Notes: generated by a model from the sequence alone, not told the origin. Shown: positions 12,441-24,504, counted from the stretch's first letter. The stretch: 64,000 nucleotides of DNA from Sialis fuliginosa (GCA_961205875.1 OY540815.1:7998001-8062000), one strand, 5' to 3'. Translations and numbers: made by a program.

Positions 12441-13031
12441 TATAATATTTTATAAATCGTACAGAGTTGATGTTCTAATAAAATACAAGTTAACTATCCT
12501 CGGTTAGGGCAATCTATTGTTGGTTAGTTTTCGTTAGGTTAAATCAATTCTAACACATCAACACGTGATATTTGATAGTTAATGATATTTAATGCTCAAA
12601 GTATATAAAATATTGCGCGCTTAAATACTACCCCTTAATTACAGAACATACGGACAACAACATTATTTCAGAAGCACGCAAATAATTGCATAAATATAAA
12701 CTGTAAGCTCATAACAATAATGAACGTGTTTAAAAGCTCATCCTGTATATTTGCATTGATATGTGTGTGTATTAGTTTCAATAGACTTTATTCGTGTAAA
12801 AGAACGAACATTGAATAAGAATTGTATGTACGAGTACATGGCATGGCGTAGCGGTGCATTGAATGACAAATATATCTATGGATGTAACGTACAAGTGAAA
12901 TATAAATTGTGCACTAGATATTTTGTATATCTACCTGTGTGAATAAAACATATGTACACATGGGACATGACTTTGTTTTATTACATTTCTTAACTAAAAA
13001 AATCTTTCTTTATTTGTTAAAATATGGATTT
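12441..13031. other. Unassigned AT-rich sequence
   Basis: No repeat partner or coding signal. A patch at 12,820-12,900 is slightly GC-richer and contains GGCATGGCGTAGCGGTGCAT, but nothing identifies it. Confidence 0.35.
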
Positions 13032-13434
13032 TTTACAAACTGACAAGGAGACCTCGCATTGTCATATGTTGTGGCATTTGAGGGTGCCCTAGTACATTCT
13101 TTTTATGCATTCAAAACCGGCGAATGGGCGTGTGATGAGTTTCGAATTGAAGCGTTTCTGATTTGAGCTAAAAATTGATTATTTGCAAAGTTTTTGGAGT
13201 TTTAATGCTAATTAAAATATTGTTTTATCTCTTAGAACTTATTTTCTTAACCTCATTCAATCATTTACATATTTTACATCAATAAAAAAGTATAGTTTTG
13301 AGTAAAAAACGGTTTAAAGTGTGAAAAAAGTCGTTTTGAATGCATAAAAGGAATGTACTAGAGCCCCCTCATATGCCACAACATATGCTCAAAGATTGTG
13401 ACGCAAAATCAGGTCTCCTTGTGAATTGTAAAAC
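13032..13434. mobile_element. MITE with long imperfect inverted repeats
   Basis: The left arm (about 13,032-13,115) and right arm (about 13,340-13,434) are inverted copies sharing ACAAGGAGACCT, CATATGTTGTGGCAT, CTAGTACATTC and TTTTATGCATTCAAAAC. The arms are about 85-95 bp, and the whole is about 400 bp without coding capacity. The class is unresolved, since no confident target duplication was found. Only one copy is in the window. Confidence 0.8.
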
Positions 13435-14149
13435 AATTTCGTATAGTATCGCACTTTTCGAAAAATGAAAAATATAAAAATTCTATGTTTCGTTTTGAAT
13501 ACTTAGATAATTTTTGATTAAAAAGTAAATACTGTCAGTTTAAAAACCGATTAGTAGGATTTATTTTTCGAAAACTACAATTTGAGTTTTTGTCAGTCTG
13601 GTGTAAAACTAAAAATTGAATTATTGTTTCGCTATGTAAAAAAGGTTCGGAAGCTCTGGAATAATGCACATACATAAATATAACATTGGCTGTATGTATG
13701 TGTTTATATATTAGTTGCACCTCACGTTTACGAACGGGACATTTGCATGAGAGAACAACTCAGCCGACTATTGTGGCTCTAAAATGGTAGTGAAGTGAGA
13801 TCTAGAACGGCGCGTATTGTCTGAATCACAGCTGTTAAATCTACTGCATAATATATGAGCTAATAATAGGTTGCCTCCTTTAAGACTGCACTGTTAATTG
13901 GTTATACTGATAATATATTTATCAAGATTGAATTACTTTGTCGGATCATACTAATCATTGCGTATTGTCGTTTAAAGTGATTTTGATGCATTGTTAATCT
14001 TTTCATGAATATTAATTTGTTGAGTGATTGAAATGAAATAATATACTTATTATTAGTAATCTTGTTATTGTTCTAATTTGGTTATCAATTCGGCTATTTT
14101 TATATATATTTGGGTATAACTCCGACTAATATATACCGATGTGGACGTT
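13435..14149. other. Unassigned sequence
   Basis: No recognisable repeat or gene. The minus ORF 13,535-13,720 has no family resemblance. Confidence 0.35.
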
Positions 14150-14152
14150 TTT

Positions 14153-14820
14153 AGGGTTCCCAAGAAACCTTTTCAGTCAAAGCAAAACTATATAAGCTAG
14201 AGACTTGAAATTTTTACTGAAAATGTAAAATGATGTCCTTTAGTAAAATATGTACATATTTTTGAAAAAATAATTTTTCAGTGGGGGCGCGAAGGGGCTA
14301 AAGCAAGACAATAACCTTTATTTTATTTTTCCCAAATCAAAAATGGCGCCTGCAGGGGTTTAAAAGCAATTAAAAAAAATTGTATACCAAGACGTGTGGG
14401 GTATCAAAATGTAGATCTCAATCTGTAGAATTTGAACCTATTTTTTTTCTAACTTAAAAATGGCGTCAGCAGGGGGCTAAAAGCATTATTTTATTTTGTC
14501 TCCCCCCCTCTAACTTTGTAACTACTGGCTCAAAAAATCTGAAAAAAAATTGGTAACAAGGATTTGGTGGGACTGCCAACGACAAATACTAAAGTCAACA
14601 TTATCATTCAAATTTTGGAGAAATAGAGAGGGGCGTCATATAATTTTTTATTTTCATATCTAGGCATGTGAGGTGTCAAAATGTAGATCTCAATTAGTAG
14701 AACGTAATCCTATTTTTATTTTTATTTTCTAACTCAAAAATGCACCTGTGGCTCCAAACAGTTCACGTAGTACGTACTTCGGAACCCTTATGACATACAC
14801 CCGTGTATGTCTTGACCGAA
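14153..14820 (-). mobile_element. Family C repeat (GGGTTCC... type)
   Basis: On the plus strand it begins with TTTTTAGGGTTCCCAAGAAA and ends with CTTCGGAACCCTTATGACAT, followed by a perfect hairpin (GACATACAC, two bases, GTGTATGTC at 14,792-14,811) and TTGACCGAATT. Read on the minus strand it would start at the hairpin and end in a short A-run, so I give it minus. The interior contains the block AAAAATGGCG repeated about every 120-290 bases. Homologous copies are 26,920-28,028 and 61,909-62,445. It is non-coding. Confidence 0.8.
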
Positions 14821-14825
14821 TTATA

Positions 14826-15785
14826 TATTTTTTTAAAGAGTATACAATGCACTCTCGAGGTGGTCGCATTTAAATCAGAATCTGATCATGAATTTCCAAG
14901 ATACGCCACCAAAAATGGGAAAAAGAAACACATTTTTTAAGAAAAAAATGTAAAACCGACTTGAAAAAACCTTAAAAACACTAAAAAGTATAAAATAATT
15001 AAATTTGACAGTTTTCGAAATCGGTGCGAAACTAACATTACTTTTGACATAGGTAGATTAACCGTATTATACTTACAATGACCTATATTCTTAATAAAAT
15101 AATTAACTTTTCAATTAAAATTTTAAATATACATATTATAGTAAAACATCGCCAAAGTTTAAAACATTTTATTTATACATGTCATATTAATAATTACTAG
15201 TTAGTAAATGTAATTAATTATTGTAAGATGCTTTGACTGAAACCCAGTTTTCATTAACAGATGCTGCGTAAACCTACAATACACGCATTTATAAATTATT
15301 TCATAATACGTTTATTATAACTTATAGTATGTAGTAAGTATGTATTCTAAGCAAAATTTCTGAGTAATTTAATGTATAACATACAAAATAAGGTTCAAAC
15401 TTGTCCAATAATAATCTGATAATTATACACCCTATGTGTTGTAGCTTCAAGGTACCACAACTTTAAAATTTCAATAAAAAGTAGAGGCAATCATTAGATA
15501 CGTAAAAAAGGAAAAAAAAACCAAATGCAAAAAACTGAATTTGTGCAGGTACGAGTTTCGAACGTGGTAACTTTTTACCAATGATGCTTAGTAGTAAACG
15601 GTCTCAAGGAAACCAACCATTTTTCAAATTTAAATATCTAAATAAAATCCCAACCCCCTTTCCCTGCGTAACTATTTATATACCGTTTACTTCTGTTTTC
15701 ATTAAAAAATATATACTTGTCAGTTTTGACCTTCTTTTCGAAAATTAACTTTATTTAGAATCATTCAATTTTTTTCAATATGATA
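14826..15785. other. AT-rich stretch with a weak tRNA-like trace
   Basis: No gene. Around 15,540-15,610 the sequence GTTTCGAACGTGG, followed by CTTAGTAGTAAACGGTCTCA, loosely recalls the reverse strand of a tRNA-derived SINE head. The stems do not pair convincingly, so I do not call a tRNA or SINE. Confidence 0.3.
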
Positions 15786-15787
15786 TA

Positions 15788-16083
15788 CAGTAGCACCTCT
15801 CGCAAAAACGGCGTATTTGGGACCGGACCCTCGCCGTTAAGTTAACAATGCAGTAAATTAAAGCGATTCTGTGCCTCGCGAGTGTCTACAAGAAAAATCA
15901 TGTACTATGTACTAATATATATTAAGTATATTAAGTGTGCAATAACACTAACTATAAAATAATGATAGAAAGAGAAATTTACACAATGTTTACCTTTAAA
16001 TATATATTTAGTACGTACAGTATATTATGATTTACAACTGAAAAATAAATATAAAAATCAAGAGCGCCGTTATTGCGAAACTG
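15788..16083 (+). mobile_element. Tigger/pogo-like MITE
   Basis: It starts, after a TA, with CAGTAGCACCTCTCGCAAAA and ends with CGCCGTTATTGCGAAACTG. The left segment GGGACCGGACCCTCGCCGTT is found inverted at 63,060-63,090, in the copy whose intact end reads TTGCGAGGTGCTACTG then TA. TA target duplication with CAGT-type ends and CAGTAG-ACC lettering is typical of pogo/Tigger elements. At about 300 bp it is non-autonomous. The right end here appears to have lost several bases. Confidence 0.8.
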
Positions 16084-16234
16084 TTAAGTAAGAAGACGTT
16101 AAATTCATATATCGAAAAATATTTGTAAGAAATGTAATAAATGGAATGCTCCATATATTTATTTCAATTAGACCCTATATATCTTGCAAATAAACATTTC
16201 AATAACGTATTACCTGACGTTAAATGAGAAAAAA

Positions 16235-16480
16235 TTCCAAAGATGTGTCGCGATAGTTGGAATACCTTTGGACTGCTATATTAGCAGTTGTTGTTCTGTA
16301 ATGATTGTTGGCAAACAACATCCGAGCAAGGAGGTCGCGCACTTCTATCTCGGTAAACACTTGCTGACAGTGACACACAACAATTACAGCGCAGGGGATG
16401 TCGGCCCGCCCACGCAGACTGTGCCGACACCCCCTACCTCCCCCCCTAACCTCCTACCCACACACATCACATACACATGC
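16235..16480. other. Unexplained GC-richer island with CT-rich end
   Basis: This interval is much less AT-rich than its surroundings. It ends in a pyrimidine-rich patch (CACCCCCTACCTCCCCCC near 16,427) followed by CA-rich sequence. Overlapping frames are open on both strands, as expected for GC-richer DNA. None starts convincingly at an ATG or resembles a known family. It could be an exon, a regulatory region or an older element. Confidence 0.35.
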
Positions 16481-16559
16481 ACACTTGAATATGCAAACAG
16501 AGAACTTAAACAAGTGTATAATATGTATGTGTTCTATTCTTTTATTAAAGGGTCTGCAT

Positions 16560-17640
16560 AAGCTTGGGGCAAAAAAAACATGTCGATTTTTAGAGATGGG
16601 CTTAATAGCGATTTTTGGATAGCAGTGATCAAAGAGAGCAGTTAAGGGGGCAGACTCAGTTGGGACTTCCAAAAAATTGTCATAACTTGGTCAATTTTGG
16701 GAATTTTTTGGAAAATTGTTGGTGAAAACCAAAGTTAAGACTCTAGGCTATAAAATTATGCAATTTAAAAAAACTCGAATTTTTGAAATTTCAATTGAAC
16801 TGTTCGTAGAGATTCTGAAAGTCAATCAGAACACAATTTTAGGTATTCGAAATCAAGGTAAATTGTTTGTAAAGATAAAATTCGAAAAAGGTTAAATAAA
16901 TCATAAGAATTAATAGAATATAAAATACATAAATAATATTCTTCACAAATTTTAACATTATTATTATTTATTTATATTCGTAGTATTATTTTTAACATTT
17001 TCTTAAATTCAGAAATTGACAAGAATAAATATCAATTTTTCAAAAATAAGAGACAGAAAATCAAAATTAAATTTTCTTAATCTAACACCTAGATTATAAA
17101 ATATGAGATTATTTTATTTAACTTACAGTATTAAATGAAAAACAAATAATTAATTTTTTTTAATAAATAAATTACAAAAAAAATCCGAAATTCCATGAAA
17201 TATTATAAAGCACATAAAACACCGTTCATATATAATGAAATATGTTTCTCTTTATATATATATATTTTATAGTCTGAAATATGAGCAAAACAAGCTTCTT
17301 AATTTTGGCCTTCAATCTTAGCCACTTGGAAATAAAAACAAGCCCACACTTTACAAAGTTTAAAGTAGAACTTTCCTAACTAATCTGTTCACAATAAAAA
17401 GAGAAGGTTTAAAATTAATGATACGGCTATACCATCTTGCTGTCGTTGCAAAATAATGAACATTTTGTAAAAATATTGAAAGGGTGTACATTTAATAATT
17501 ATCGATCTGGTTTCAATTGAAGTCTAAATGTTTTAGATATCAGATGCAATATAAATTAAGTTCAATTTAATTTAATAAATTCGGGTAAAGTAAATAAAAA
17601 TAATTAAAAATATCATCGATTTTTTAAACCTATTCTATAA
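16560..17640. other. AT-rich stretch, nothing identified
   Basis: The first 300 bases contain degenerate sequence of a kind common in insect repeats (GTCATAACTTGGTCAATTTT), without a second copy here. The rest is featureless. Confidence 0.4.
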
Positions 17641-17654
17641 ACTGTGTATCTACC

Positions 17655-17960
17655 TACATGCTTTCAGGACGTCCATTGCAATCTGCGACGAAACGTTGAC
17701 TAAGATAACGATCAAAATAAAGCGGCCTACACTCAGATTCCAAGATCACCGTGGAAGTCTACAAGATTGTATAGATGCAATTGTAATTGCAGTTAAATAA
17801 GAAATATGTTTCCGGGCTGTTGTCCACGTTTTTTTATTCTTTCACTTTATTTCACTTTTAAGTTTTAAAAAACACTCCTGAGGAAAAGTCGAAACGTCAA
17901 GTCAAATACGACAACGTGGTCAACAGCCCGGAAACCAAGTTCATATAGACAACTGCCACG
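17655..17960 (+). mobile_element. Possible Penelope-like retroelement terminus
   Basis: It contains GACGTCCATTGCAATCTGCG then ACGAAACGTTGAC, shared with 5,930-6,050. It also has an inverted pair: TTTCCGGGCTGTTGTCCACG near 17,810 against CGACAACGTGGTCAACAGCC then CGGAAAC near 17,910. Between them lies CCTGAGGAAAAGTCGAAACG, which resembles a shortened hammerhead core (CTGANGA, stem, GAAAC) of the type described in Penelope-like element termini. No reverse transcriptase frame is present. The repeat is well supported; the Penelope label is inference. Confidence 0.5.
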
Positions 17961-18640
17961 AAAGCTTACAAAAGAAAAGTACCTGGGCATGTACCGAAAT
18001 AACTCTGATTTTACAATTTGGTAAAAAATAGATATTTGGTAGATTTGAAAGTATGACGTTTTTATTTTTAATTATTATCCAGAATTTTAGACTAAAACAA
18101 AATAATTTGAAAAACAATATAAGTATTCTAACTCATTTGTAAAAAAAATTATTACAAATTACAAATACACGCAGAAATATGGAGTTGCCGATTAAAAATT
18201 TCAATTCAGTAACTTTTACAATCTACATTGTCGAATTATTTGTTAAGTATTTTATTTATTGGTACATTTTTTATCCGATAATTAAATTTTTATTAAAAGA
18301 CCATATAATAAATACTGCGATTGTGTAGAATTAATTATATTAATACAGTATATTTTTTATTGGTATAACAAATTAAACTATAACAATAATATAGATTTAG
18401 ATCATGCACGGAAAAATTACTATTCATATTGTAATTTTAGTAACACGTGTATAGAAAAAAACACAAGTTAACTCTTGCCCGTACTGTGTTTTCAGTTAGC
18501 TTTCATAAGTACAAGATTTTAGAAAAACCGAACAAACGGTAAGTTACAATACATTTAAAATTGATGTTAAAGTATATATATATATTATTATATATATATG
18601 TATATGTATTTATTTAGTTACAGATGCAGTGCAACTATAT
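17960..18640. other. AT-rich stretch with TA microsatellite
   Basis: There is no gene. A TA-rich simple tract lies at about 18,570-18,610. The remainder is unassigned. Confidence 0.4.
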
Positions 18641-18644
18641 GTAA

Positions 18645-19370
18645 GATACCTGAAGCAAATAAGGCCCAGGGTGTAATAAGGCCCATGTGAAAAAAAAACA
18701 CATTTGCAATAGTTGGATCGGTCTGGATTTTTATATACACATAGAAGATACTTATACAAAGCTAACTACACACCGACTAGTCTCTCGCTGCGATAACTTT
18801 TCGGTACCTCTGAGTTTGGTGACGAATGCTTGATTTTATAAAAACAACCAACAAATAATCTTAATTTTTGTAAATTTTTTTTATGTATTATTTGTTTTTT
18901 ATTTGTTCAGGATAGTTCGATCCTTAAAGTTTATGGTAAAAAGTTGATTTCTATTGTTTTTAAGTTTTTGCTTTATCAAATAAATTAAAATATACTGTAG
19001 TATCTTAGGGATAATAAGGCCCATCAAATTTAAGATTGGACTTTTCATTATTTATTACAATTTATGATCACATATTTTATTCTAGATTGGTATGTCATTT
19101 TTACTTTTTACTAATAGTTCTATAAAAAAATCATCTACAACGAAGAAATAACGTGGTCTGGCGAGAGTTTATGGATAAAAAATAAATGTTAAAATAAAAT
19201 TATTAATTGTTTATTTATTAACTGTAATCAAGCAAACATTACGCCAAATGTTGATTAAAACATAGTTCCCATACAAAATAACATTATAACTATCTGAAAA
19301 TGTTTAATTTAGTTAAGTGGCCTTATTATACCACCATAGTTTAATAAGGCCCAAAGTTACTTTTTTTAAG
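18645..19370 (+). repeat. Region with recurring AATAAGGCCCA motif
   Basis: AATAAGGCCCA occurs at about 18,658, 18,676, 19,013 and 19,343, with an inverted form (GGCCTTATTATACC) near 19,320. The spacing is irregular. Such iterated short motifs are usual at the ends of old DNA transposons, but I could not define the ends. No coding capacity. Confidence 0.45.
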
Positions 19371-19759
19371 AAGTCTTAAAAATGAAAAAATCATTTAAGA
19401 AAAGTTGATTTTCATACTTCTTTAGATCAATAATAAACCAAAGTTTAAACAACCATGTTTGATGCGATTATGAGATAGATGTATTGGTCGTTGAATTTCA
19501 ATTTAGATTGAATCATTAATGCAATGGTATAATAGGAGTCATAACTCAATTAAATTTCAGTTGTAAACAATTGAGACTTCCCGAGAGCTACTATTCTGTT
19601 CGCCTGCAATCGAAGTAATTATTGATGCAGTGCGAGGTAACTACAAGAGGCAAGTTGGTTTAAACAAGGTCCCAAAGGTCCGAGAGATCCTACGTATATA
19701 TATCTACCTCTGACGCCATTTACATTAGAGTTTCAGTGTTGATAGTTTACGTTTATTTA

Positions 19760-20610
19760 ATATGTACTGACAAGGGAACATCCCCAGGTGCCACTCTCCG
19801 ATTTTAATGAAACTTGGTCATAATGTTCTTTGGGTACAAATTAAGGACACATATTTTTTATACGTGCCCGTTTTTAAGTTTAGGTGGTGAAATCGACCCT
19901 TGAAAATGAGGGTAAAATTTTTAATTTGTAAATAGCTCATAAACCGCTTGGAATAGTGACTTGTGTATAATACAAAATTTGTTAAGTATTACAAGAGCTA
20001 TAAAATAGCATAAATGTGGTACCCCATGTAATTTTTATTTGGGGAGGTATAATAATTAAAATAAATTAAAATTAACAATAAAATTATGTAATTATAAACA
20101 AAAAAAAAATTATCACTGTTTCATTTAATAGGATAGGTAGCAAAATTTATAACTGGAAAACTCTAAGACCCAGGTCCAAATTTAGTATAGTGAATTTGTA
20201 GATAACATTATGACACATCTAAATAATGATAAAAAATACCACATATTATACGTACTTTTGGGGAAAAATGTTATTTCATAAAAATTTTCAAAAAAATAAA
20301 CATATTTTTTTACTTTGATGAGCAATAACTCTGAACTGAAAACACGGCTAACAATAACGCTAATACTAAAAAATACGTTAGTTAATTACCTATGAAACTG
20401 ACTTATTTTGGTTGCTCCAGTTACGTTACTTTGGAAGTTATGAGATAATATTTGTTTGTAAGTACTACTCTGAAGAAAGTTTTTAAACATCCTGTAGCTC
20501 AGAGGGTGTTGAAGATAGACCCCACCTTCCCGTACAATTTTTTACTCACAATGAGCCAAGGAATCAGCTCTTAAAATATCTGTATCCCAAACCGGATCAG
20601 CCTGTATATG
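19760..20610. repeat. Probable old transposon remnant
   Basis: It opens with AAGGGAACATCCCCAGGTGC, contains TGAAACTTGGTCATAATG, and closes near ACCGGATCAGCCTGTATA. This wording is typical of degenerate insect DNA-transposon interiors. No inverted ends or second copy were found within the window, so the call rests on style only. Confidence 0.35.
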
Positions 20611-20614
20611 TACT

Positions 20615-21297
20615 GTACAAGTGCACGCCAAACTAAACTAAATAAATGTTTCTTAATACATGGACTGTCAAATATTAAACTGCATTAAACATTTCTCAAC
20701 ATCTCAGGTGTACCAACAAAGATTTACAAAGTTTAACGCTACAAAATTCAAATGAGAACTATCTCTACACAAAATAACTATCCCAAAAGGAGTATTATAT
20801 TCTCTTTGAGTTTCAGTAATTCCAATAGAAGTATAGGAGTAGTGCTTACTTGGCTCCAGGAAGCTGTGTTTAAATAGCGCTTTCCATTTTAGGTCAGAGA
20901 ACATATAATCTTAACGGGCTCGTCATTAGTCTCTTATGTTGGCAGAAAACTTTAGTTATTCATAGCATAATTTACTTCTATTTAATATAGTTACATTACG
21001 CTTACTTATGTATGCACATTTCGTTTGTATAGTTTTTTTTAAAGATTAAGTGATTGTAATTAAAAAGATTTTTGTAGTGTTTGATTATCAAATGTCAAGT
21101 GGTTTTTAATTCACTGACCTCTGAAGAAATTAACAGCTTAATAGATTAATTTTAATATTGATTTTTTTCTTAAAACAAATTAGTGATTTTTTTTTTAATA
21201 AAGCAAACTGTAATAATTTATGTGTGAAAATAAATAAAGGTACCAGATTTATATTTAGAGATACTCCATCTTATTTAATACTTTACAAACTGATATA
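20615..21297. other. Unassigned; one weak minus-strand frame
   Basis: A minus-strand frame at 20,704-20,904 starts at an ATG and contains a possible splice donor (CCAAGTAAGC), but it resembles nothing known and has no supporting context. The rest is AT-rich. Confidence 0.25.
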
Positions 21298-22236
21298 CAT
21301 ATATGATAAAATAAATGGATCGCACCCCTACTAATTATTTCACTAATTGTATAAGTCACTTCAAATTTCACTAAAAGAATAGTGATATCGAATCGAAATT
21401 TACAATTACGGTATTTATTCTTACTTGTGTTAGATTTATCAACGTATACGAATCAACTGCTTTAAGTGAGTTATTAAAACAAATCAGGTAAAAAAATTAA
21501 TTTTTAGTGTGTTTGCAATAATTAAAAAAAAAAAAAATTTGATTTTTTAATTGACATAAATGAAGTGAAGTTGTGAATAAATAAGAGATTATTGTCATCC
21601 GTGAAGATTTTGTTTTTATTTACGCTTATTAAATAATGCATGAGTTTATTTAGATTGCTTCAGTTTTTGACATATATATGTATATAGACGAGGAGACCTC
21701 AAAGAATTTAAAAAGTCAAGGTACTTGACAAAATACAGCAATCCGCCATGTTAGATAAAAAACCAGTCAGAGTGGATGACATCACAGCTAAGTAAACATC
21801 AATTTTGTTTTATTAATATCTGCACTGTTTATAAATTATTTTATGGTTTTAAATTATCAATTTGCTCAGTTTTGTGTTACCAAAACTAAAACCGAGAAAC
21901 GTTAGCGATGGAACAAGGATTTAATATTGTTGACAAGGAGTCTTTACATAGGCGTGACGTCAAAAATGCGCCATGACACCTGCGAGCGTTTTGGCGTCAA
22001 ATTCAAAATTAGTTTTAAAAGAGTCAATTTCTGTGATCAAACCTTTAATTTCTGCAGAAATAAGTATTTTTTTGGAAATAGGAGACACGTAAAATCATCA
22101 TAAAATAGTTTTTAAAAATTAGGCATCATGCCTATTATTGAATATTTACTATGAATTAGTGATTTCTCGTTTGTTCAGTTTAAGAGAGTACAAATTGACA
22201 TATATGATAATGTAAAAAGGATCGCACCACTACTCA
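21298..22236 (+). repeat. Segment bounded by short direct repeats
   Basis: The block ATATATGATAAAATAAATGG then ATCGCACC (about 21,300-21,335) recurs as ATATATGATAATGTAAAAAG then GATCGCACC (about 22,201-22,235). The two repeats are in the same orientation about 900 bases apart. The interior is non-coding. The repeats are too short and diverged to call LTRs. Confidence 0.35.
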
Positions 22237-22506
22237 TTGTCAGTAAAATATAAGTTTCAAAGAGGTACTTGTTACACCGAATTGTTGTGCACCGACGACA
22301 ACTTTACGAATAACATCTTCAGCAGCGGTGTTCCGACCTCCACATACCTTGCGGAGGAGTGTTTGTGTATGATTTCATATTATTTCACAGATAAACGCCG
22401 TGAGCGGTCACTTCGTGATCCGCTTATCTCGATAATCTCCCCATGTAACGGATTATTTACGTCCTGCAACTGCACACAACGCTGTTTAAAATGTACACAT
22501 TCTTGA
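22237..22506 (+). other. Unexplained GC-richer open interval
   Basis: This 270-base interval is clearly less AT-biased than its neighbours and stays open on the plus strand. The frame is rich in Cys and Thr near both ends, and the reported start is a TTG with no good ATG context. A small near-palindrome, AGCGGTCACTTCGTGATCCG, lies at about 22,404. It could be an internal exon, but I recognise no protein family. Confidence 0.3.
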
Positions 22507-22631
22507 ATTTATGTACCAAACAAATATTTAGATCGCAATGTCCACTAGGAGGCAGCGGTACTTAATATTTACAATCTAACATGCGGTCAATATGATCCCG
22601 CAAGAGATGGTATAATTTAGACTGTAATGTA

Positions 22632-23411
22632 CAGTCACCTGCAGAACTCGTCTGGCACCCTAAAGGCTAGAATCGCTTACAACAGATTCCAAATTTAAAG
22701 ACAAACATCATTGGTTATCTTTTTCTATCAAGTTTAATATATTTAAATACTAAAATTCGGAATATCAAATATTTATTGCCACAAAATTTACTTGTACAGT
22801 CACCTGCATTAATGGTCTTGCAGTTTGTATTCATTTTCGTTTATCACAAACTTAGTAGGCTCCTCCCATTTGATTATTATAATATTTAAATCATTTCTCC
22901 TTGAATCAAACAAAGACATATATTTTGAAATTCATTTGCTAGATAAAGAACTACTATTCGTTTATAATAGGTACTCATATATATTTGTGCAATTAAATTA
23001 TTATGTAATCTATTAAAAATTGTGTACGTAAATTTTGTGGCAATAAATATTTGATATTCTGAATTTTAGTATTTAAATATATTAAACATGATAGAAAAAG
23101 ATAACCTATGATGTTTGTCTTTAAATTTGGAATCTGCTGTAAGCGATTCTAGCCTTTAGGGTGCCAGACGAGTTCTGCAGGCGACTGTACAATTCTCAAT
23201 AGATTACATAATAATTTAATTGCACAAATATATATGAGTACTATAAACGAAGAGTAGTTCTTTATCTAGCAAATGAATTTCAAAATATCTGTCTTTGTTT
23301 GATACATGGAGAAATGATTTAAATATTATAATAATCAAATGGGAGGAGCCTACTAAGTTTGTGATAAACGAAAATGAATACAAACTGCAAGACCATAAAT
23401 GCAGGTGACTG
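22632..23411 (-). mobile_element. TA-target MITE (outer copy), split by its own relative
   Basis: The outer ends are CAGTCACCTGCAGAACTCG and CATAAATGCAGGTGACTG, both flanked by TA (22,630-22,631 and 23,412-23,413). With the inner copy removed, the left piece (22,632-22,794) and right piece (23,190-23,411) join into one element of about 385 bp. That element is the reverse complement of the inner copy, so I give it minus relative to that copy. TA duplication and CAGT ends suggest a Tc1/mariner-type source. It is non-coding; frames inside are mirror images of each other. Confidence 0.88.
22797..23187 (+). mobile_element. TA-target MITE (inner copy), nested
   Basis: This is a complete 391-bp element with ends CAGTCACCTGCATTAATGG and TTCTGCAGGCGACTG, flanked by TA at 22,795-22,796 and 23,188-23,189. 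It sits in the middle of the outer copy, in the opposite orientation, at a site that reads TACGTACACA in uninterrupted sequence. The two copies differ at scattered positions only. It has no coding capacity. Confidence 0.88.
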
Positions 23412-23439
23412 TACGTTACAATGTACATGCAAAATACTA

Positions 23440-24504
23440 GAGGTTATGGTTTAATTTTTTTGATGTGAAACATTTTTAGCGAGCTAGTGAATTGGAATGA
23501 CCTCGACACGGTTTTCAAGATGAAACGCTGAGGAGAGTGTACATATGCATACGACAGTGATGAGTATCTACGAGTAGGTATATATGTAAGAAAAAGACGA
23601 ATGAATGCGTACAAATTGTTAGTATTTAATTTTGATGCCATTTTTACAATAACAAAAAAAAATCGTATTTTTTCTTATAATTTTCAAATATTATACATAT
23701 AGATTTTGATATGCTGATTTCAAATTCGTTGATCTCCCTTTCAAAAGTGACGGTCATTTTTTCTTCAAAATTTTCAAATTTCAAAATCTTTGAAAGGTCA
23801 TATCTCGAGAACGGTTTGAGATACAGATCTGCGGTTTAAAAATTTCATCTTTCTACGTCTTTTTCACGTCATTTAATTTAATTTAATTTTAAAATTATCA
23901 ACTCAAATATAAAAAAATAAATATAAGAATCATAACTATCCCAGAATAACGCATATTTATAGTGTCGTTAGTCATTTACGCATCTGAATTGTAGAATCAA
24001 GCTGTTATTGAAAGACTAGCATCAAAATTAAGTATTGATTTGTATGCCAACATCTATCCTTCTCGCTGTTATTATAAAAAAATATATTTAAAAATACCAA
24101 AAACATTTTAAAACCTCTGGTGCACTTACTACATACATACTACTATTCTCATATATGTAATATTTTGCATTCCGGAGGTTGCGATTTGATTGTAGGTGTG
24201 GGATTATTTAAATATGTAATAATTTAAGTTAGAGCAAGTTTAAATTATCTTAATTATTACTTTGGGATTATAAATATGCTATAGGTGCAAATATGCGATA
24301 CTTCATTTTACAGTAGGTTTAAAGTTTAAACCTACTAGATTATAGTAAATCCAGCGTTATCTTTAATTTAGATACACATATTTAGTACTAATATAATCAA
24401 CATATACATAATATAAGGGTTATTTAAAATGTTTTTAAGGATTATCAACAGAGAGTTCGAAACTCGCATATACATATATATAGTACATACATATGATATG
24501 TGTC
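23440..24504. other. AT-rich stretch, nothing identified
   Basis: Degenerate insect-repeat style sequence occurs at about 23,700-23,880 (AAAGGTCATATCTCGAGAAC). No second copy or gene is visible. Confidence 0.4.

Noticed and set aside
14153..14820. Family C as a Helitron
   Set aside because: A hairpin near one end fits, but the required CTRR end followed by T and the TC start are not seen at the defined boundaries.
15540..15612. tRNA-derived SINE head or tRNA on the minus strand
   Set aside because: A TTCGAA block is present, but the T-arm, anticodon arm and acceptor do not pair, and there is no second copy.
21298..22236. LTR retrotransposon bounded by direct repeats
   Set aside because: The repeats are only about 35 bases and diverged, and there is no primer-binding site, polypurine tract or coding domain.
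23216..23428. Two similar short proteins on opposite strands (22,825-23,016 and 23,216-23,428) as a duplicated gene
   Set aside because: They are inverted copies of the same MITE arm, which explains their identity.
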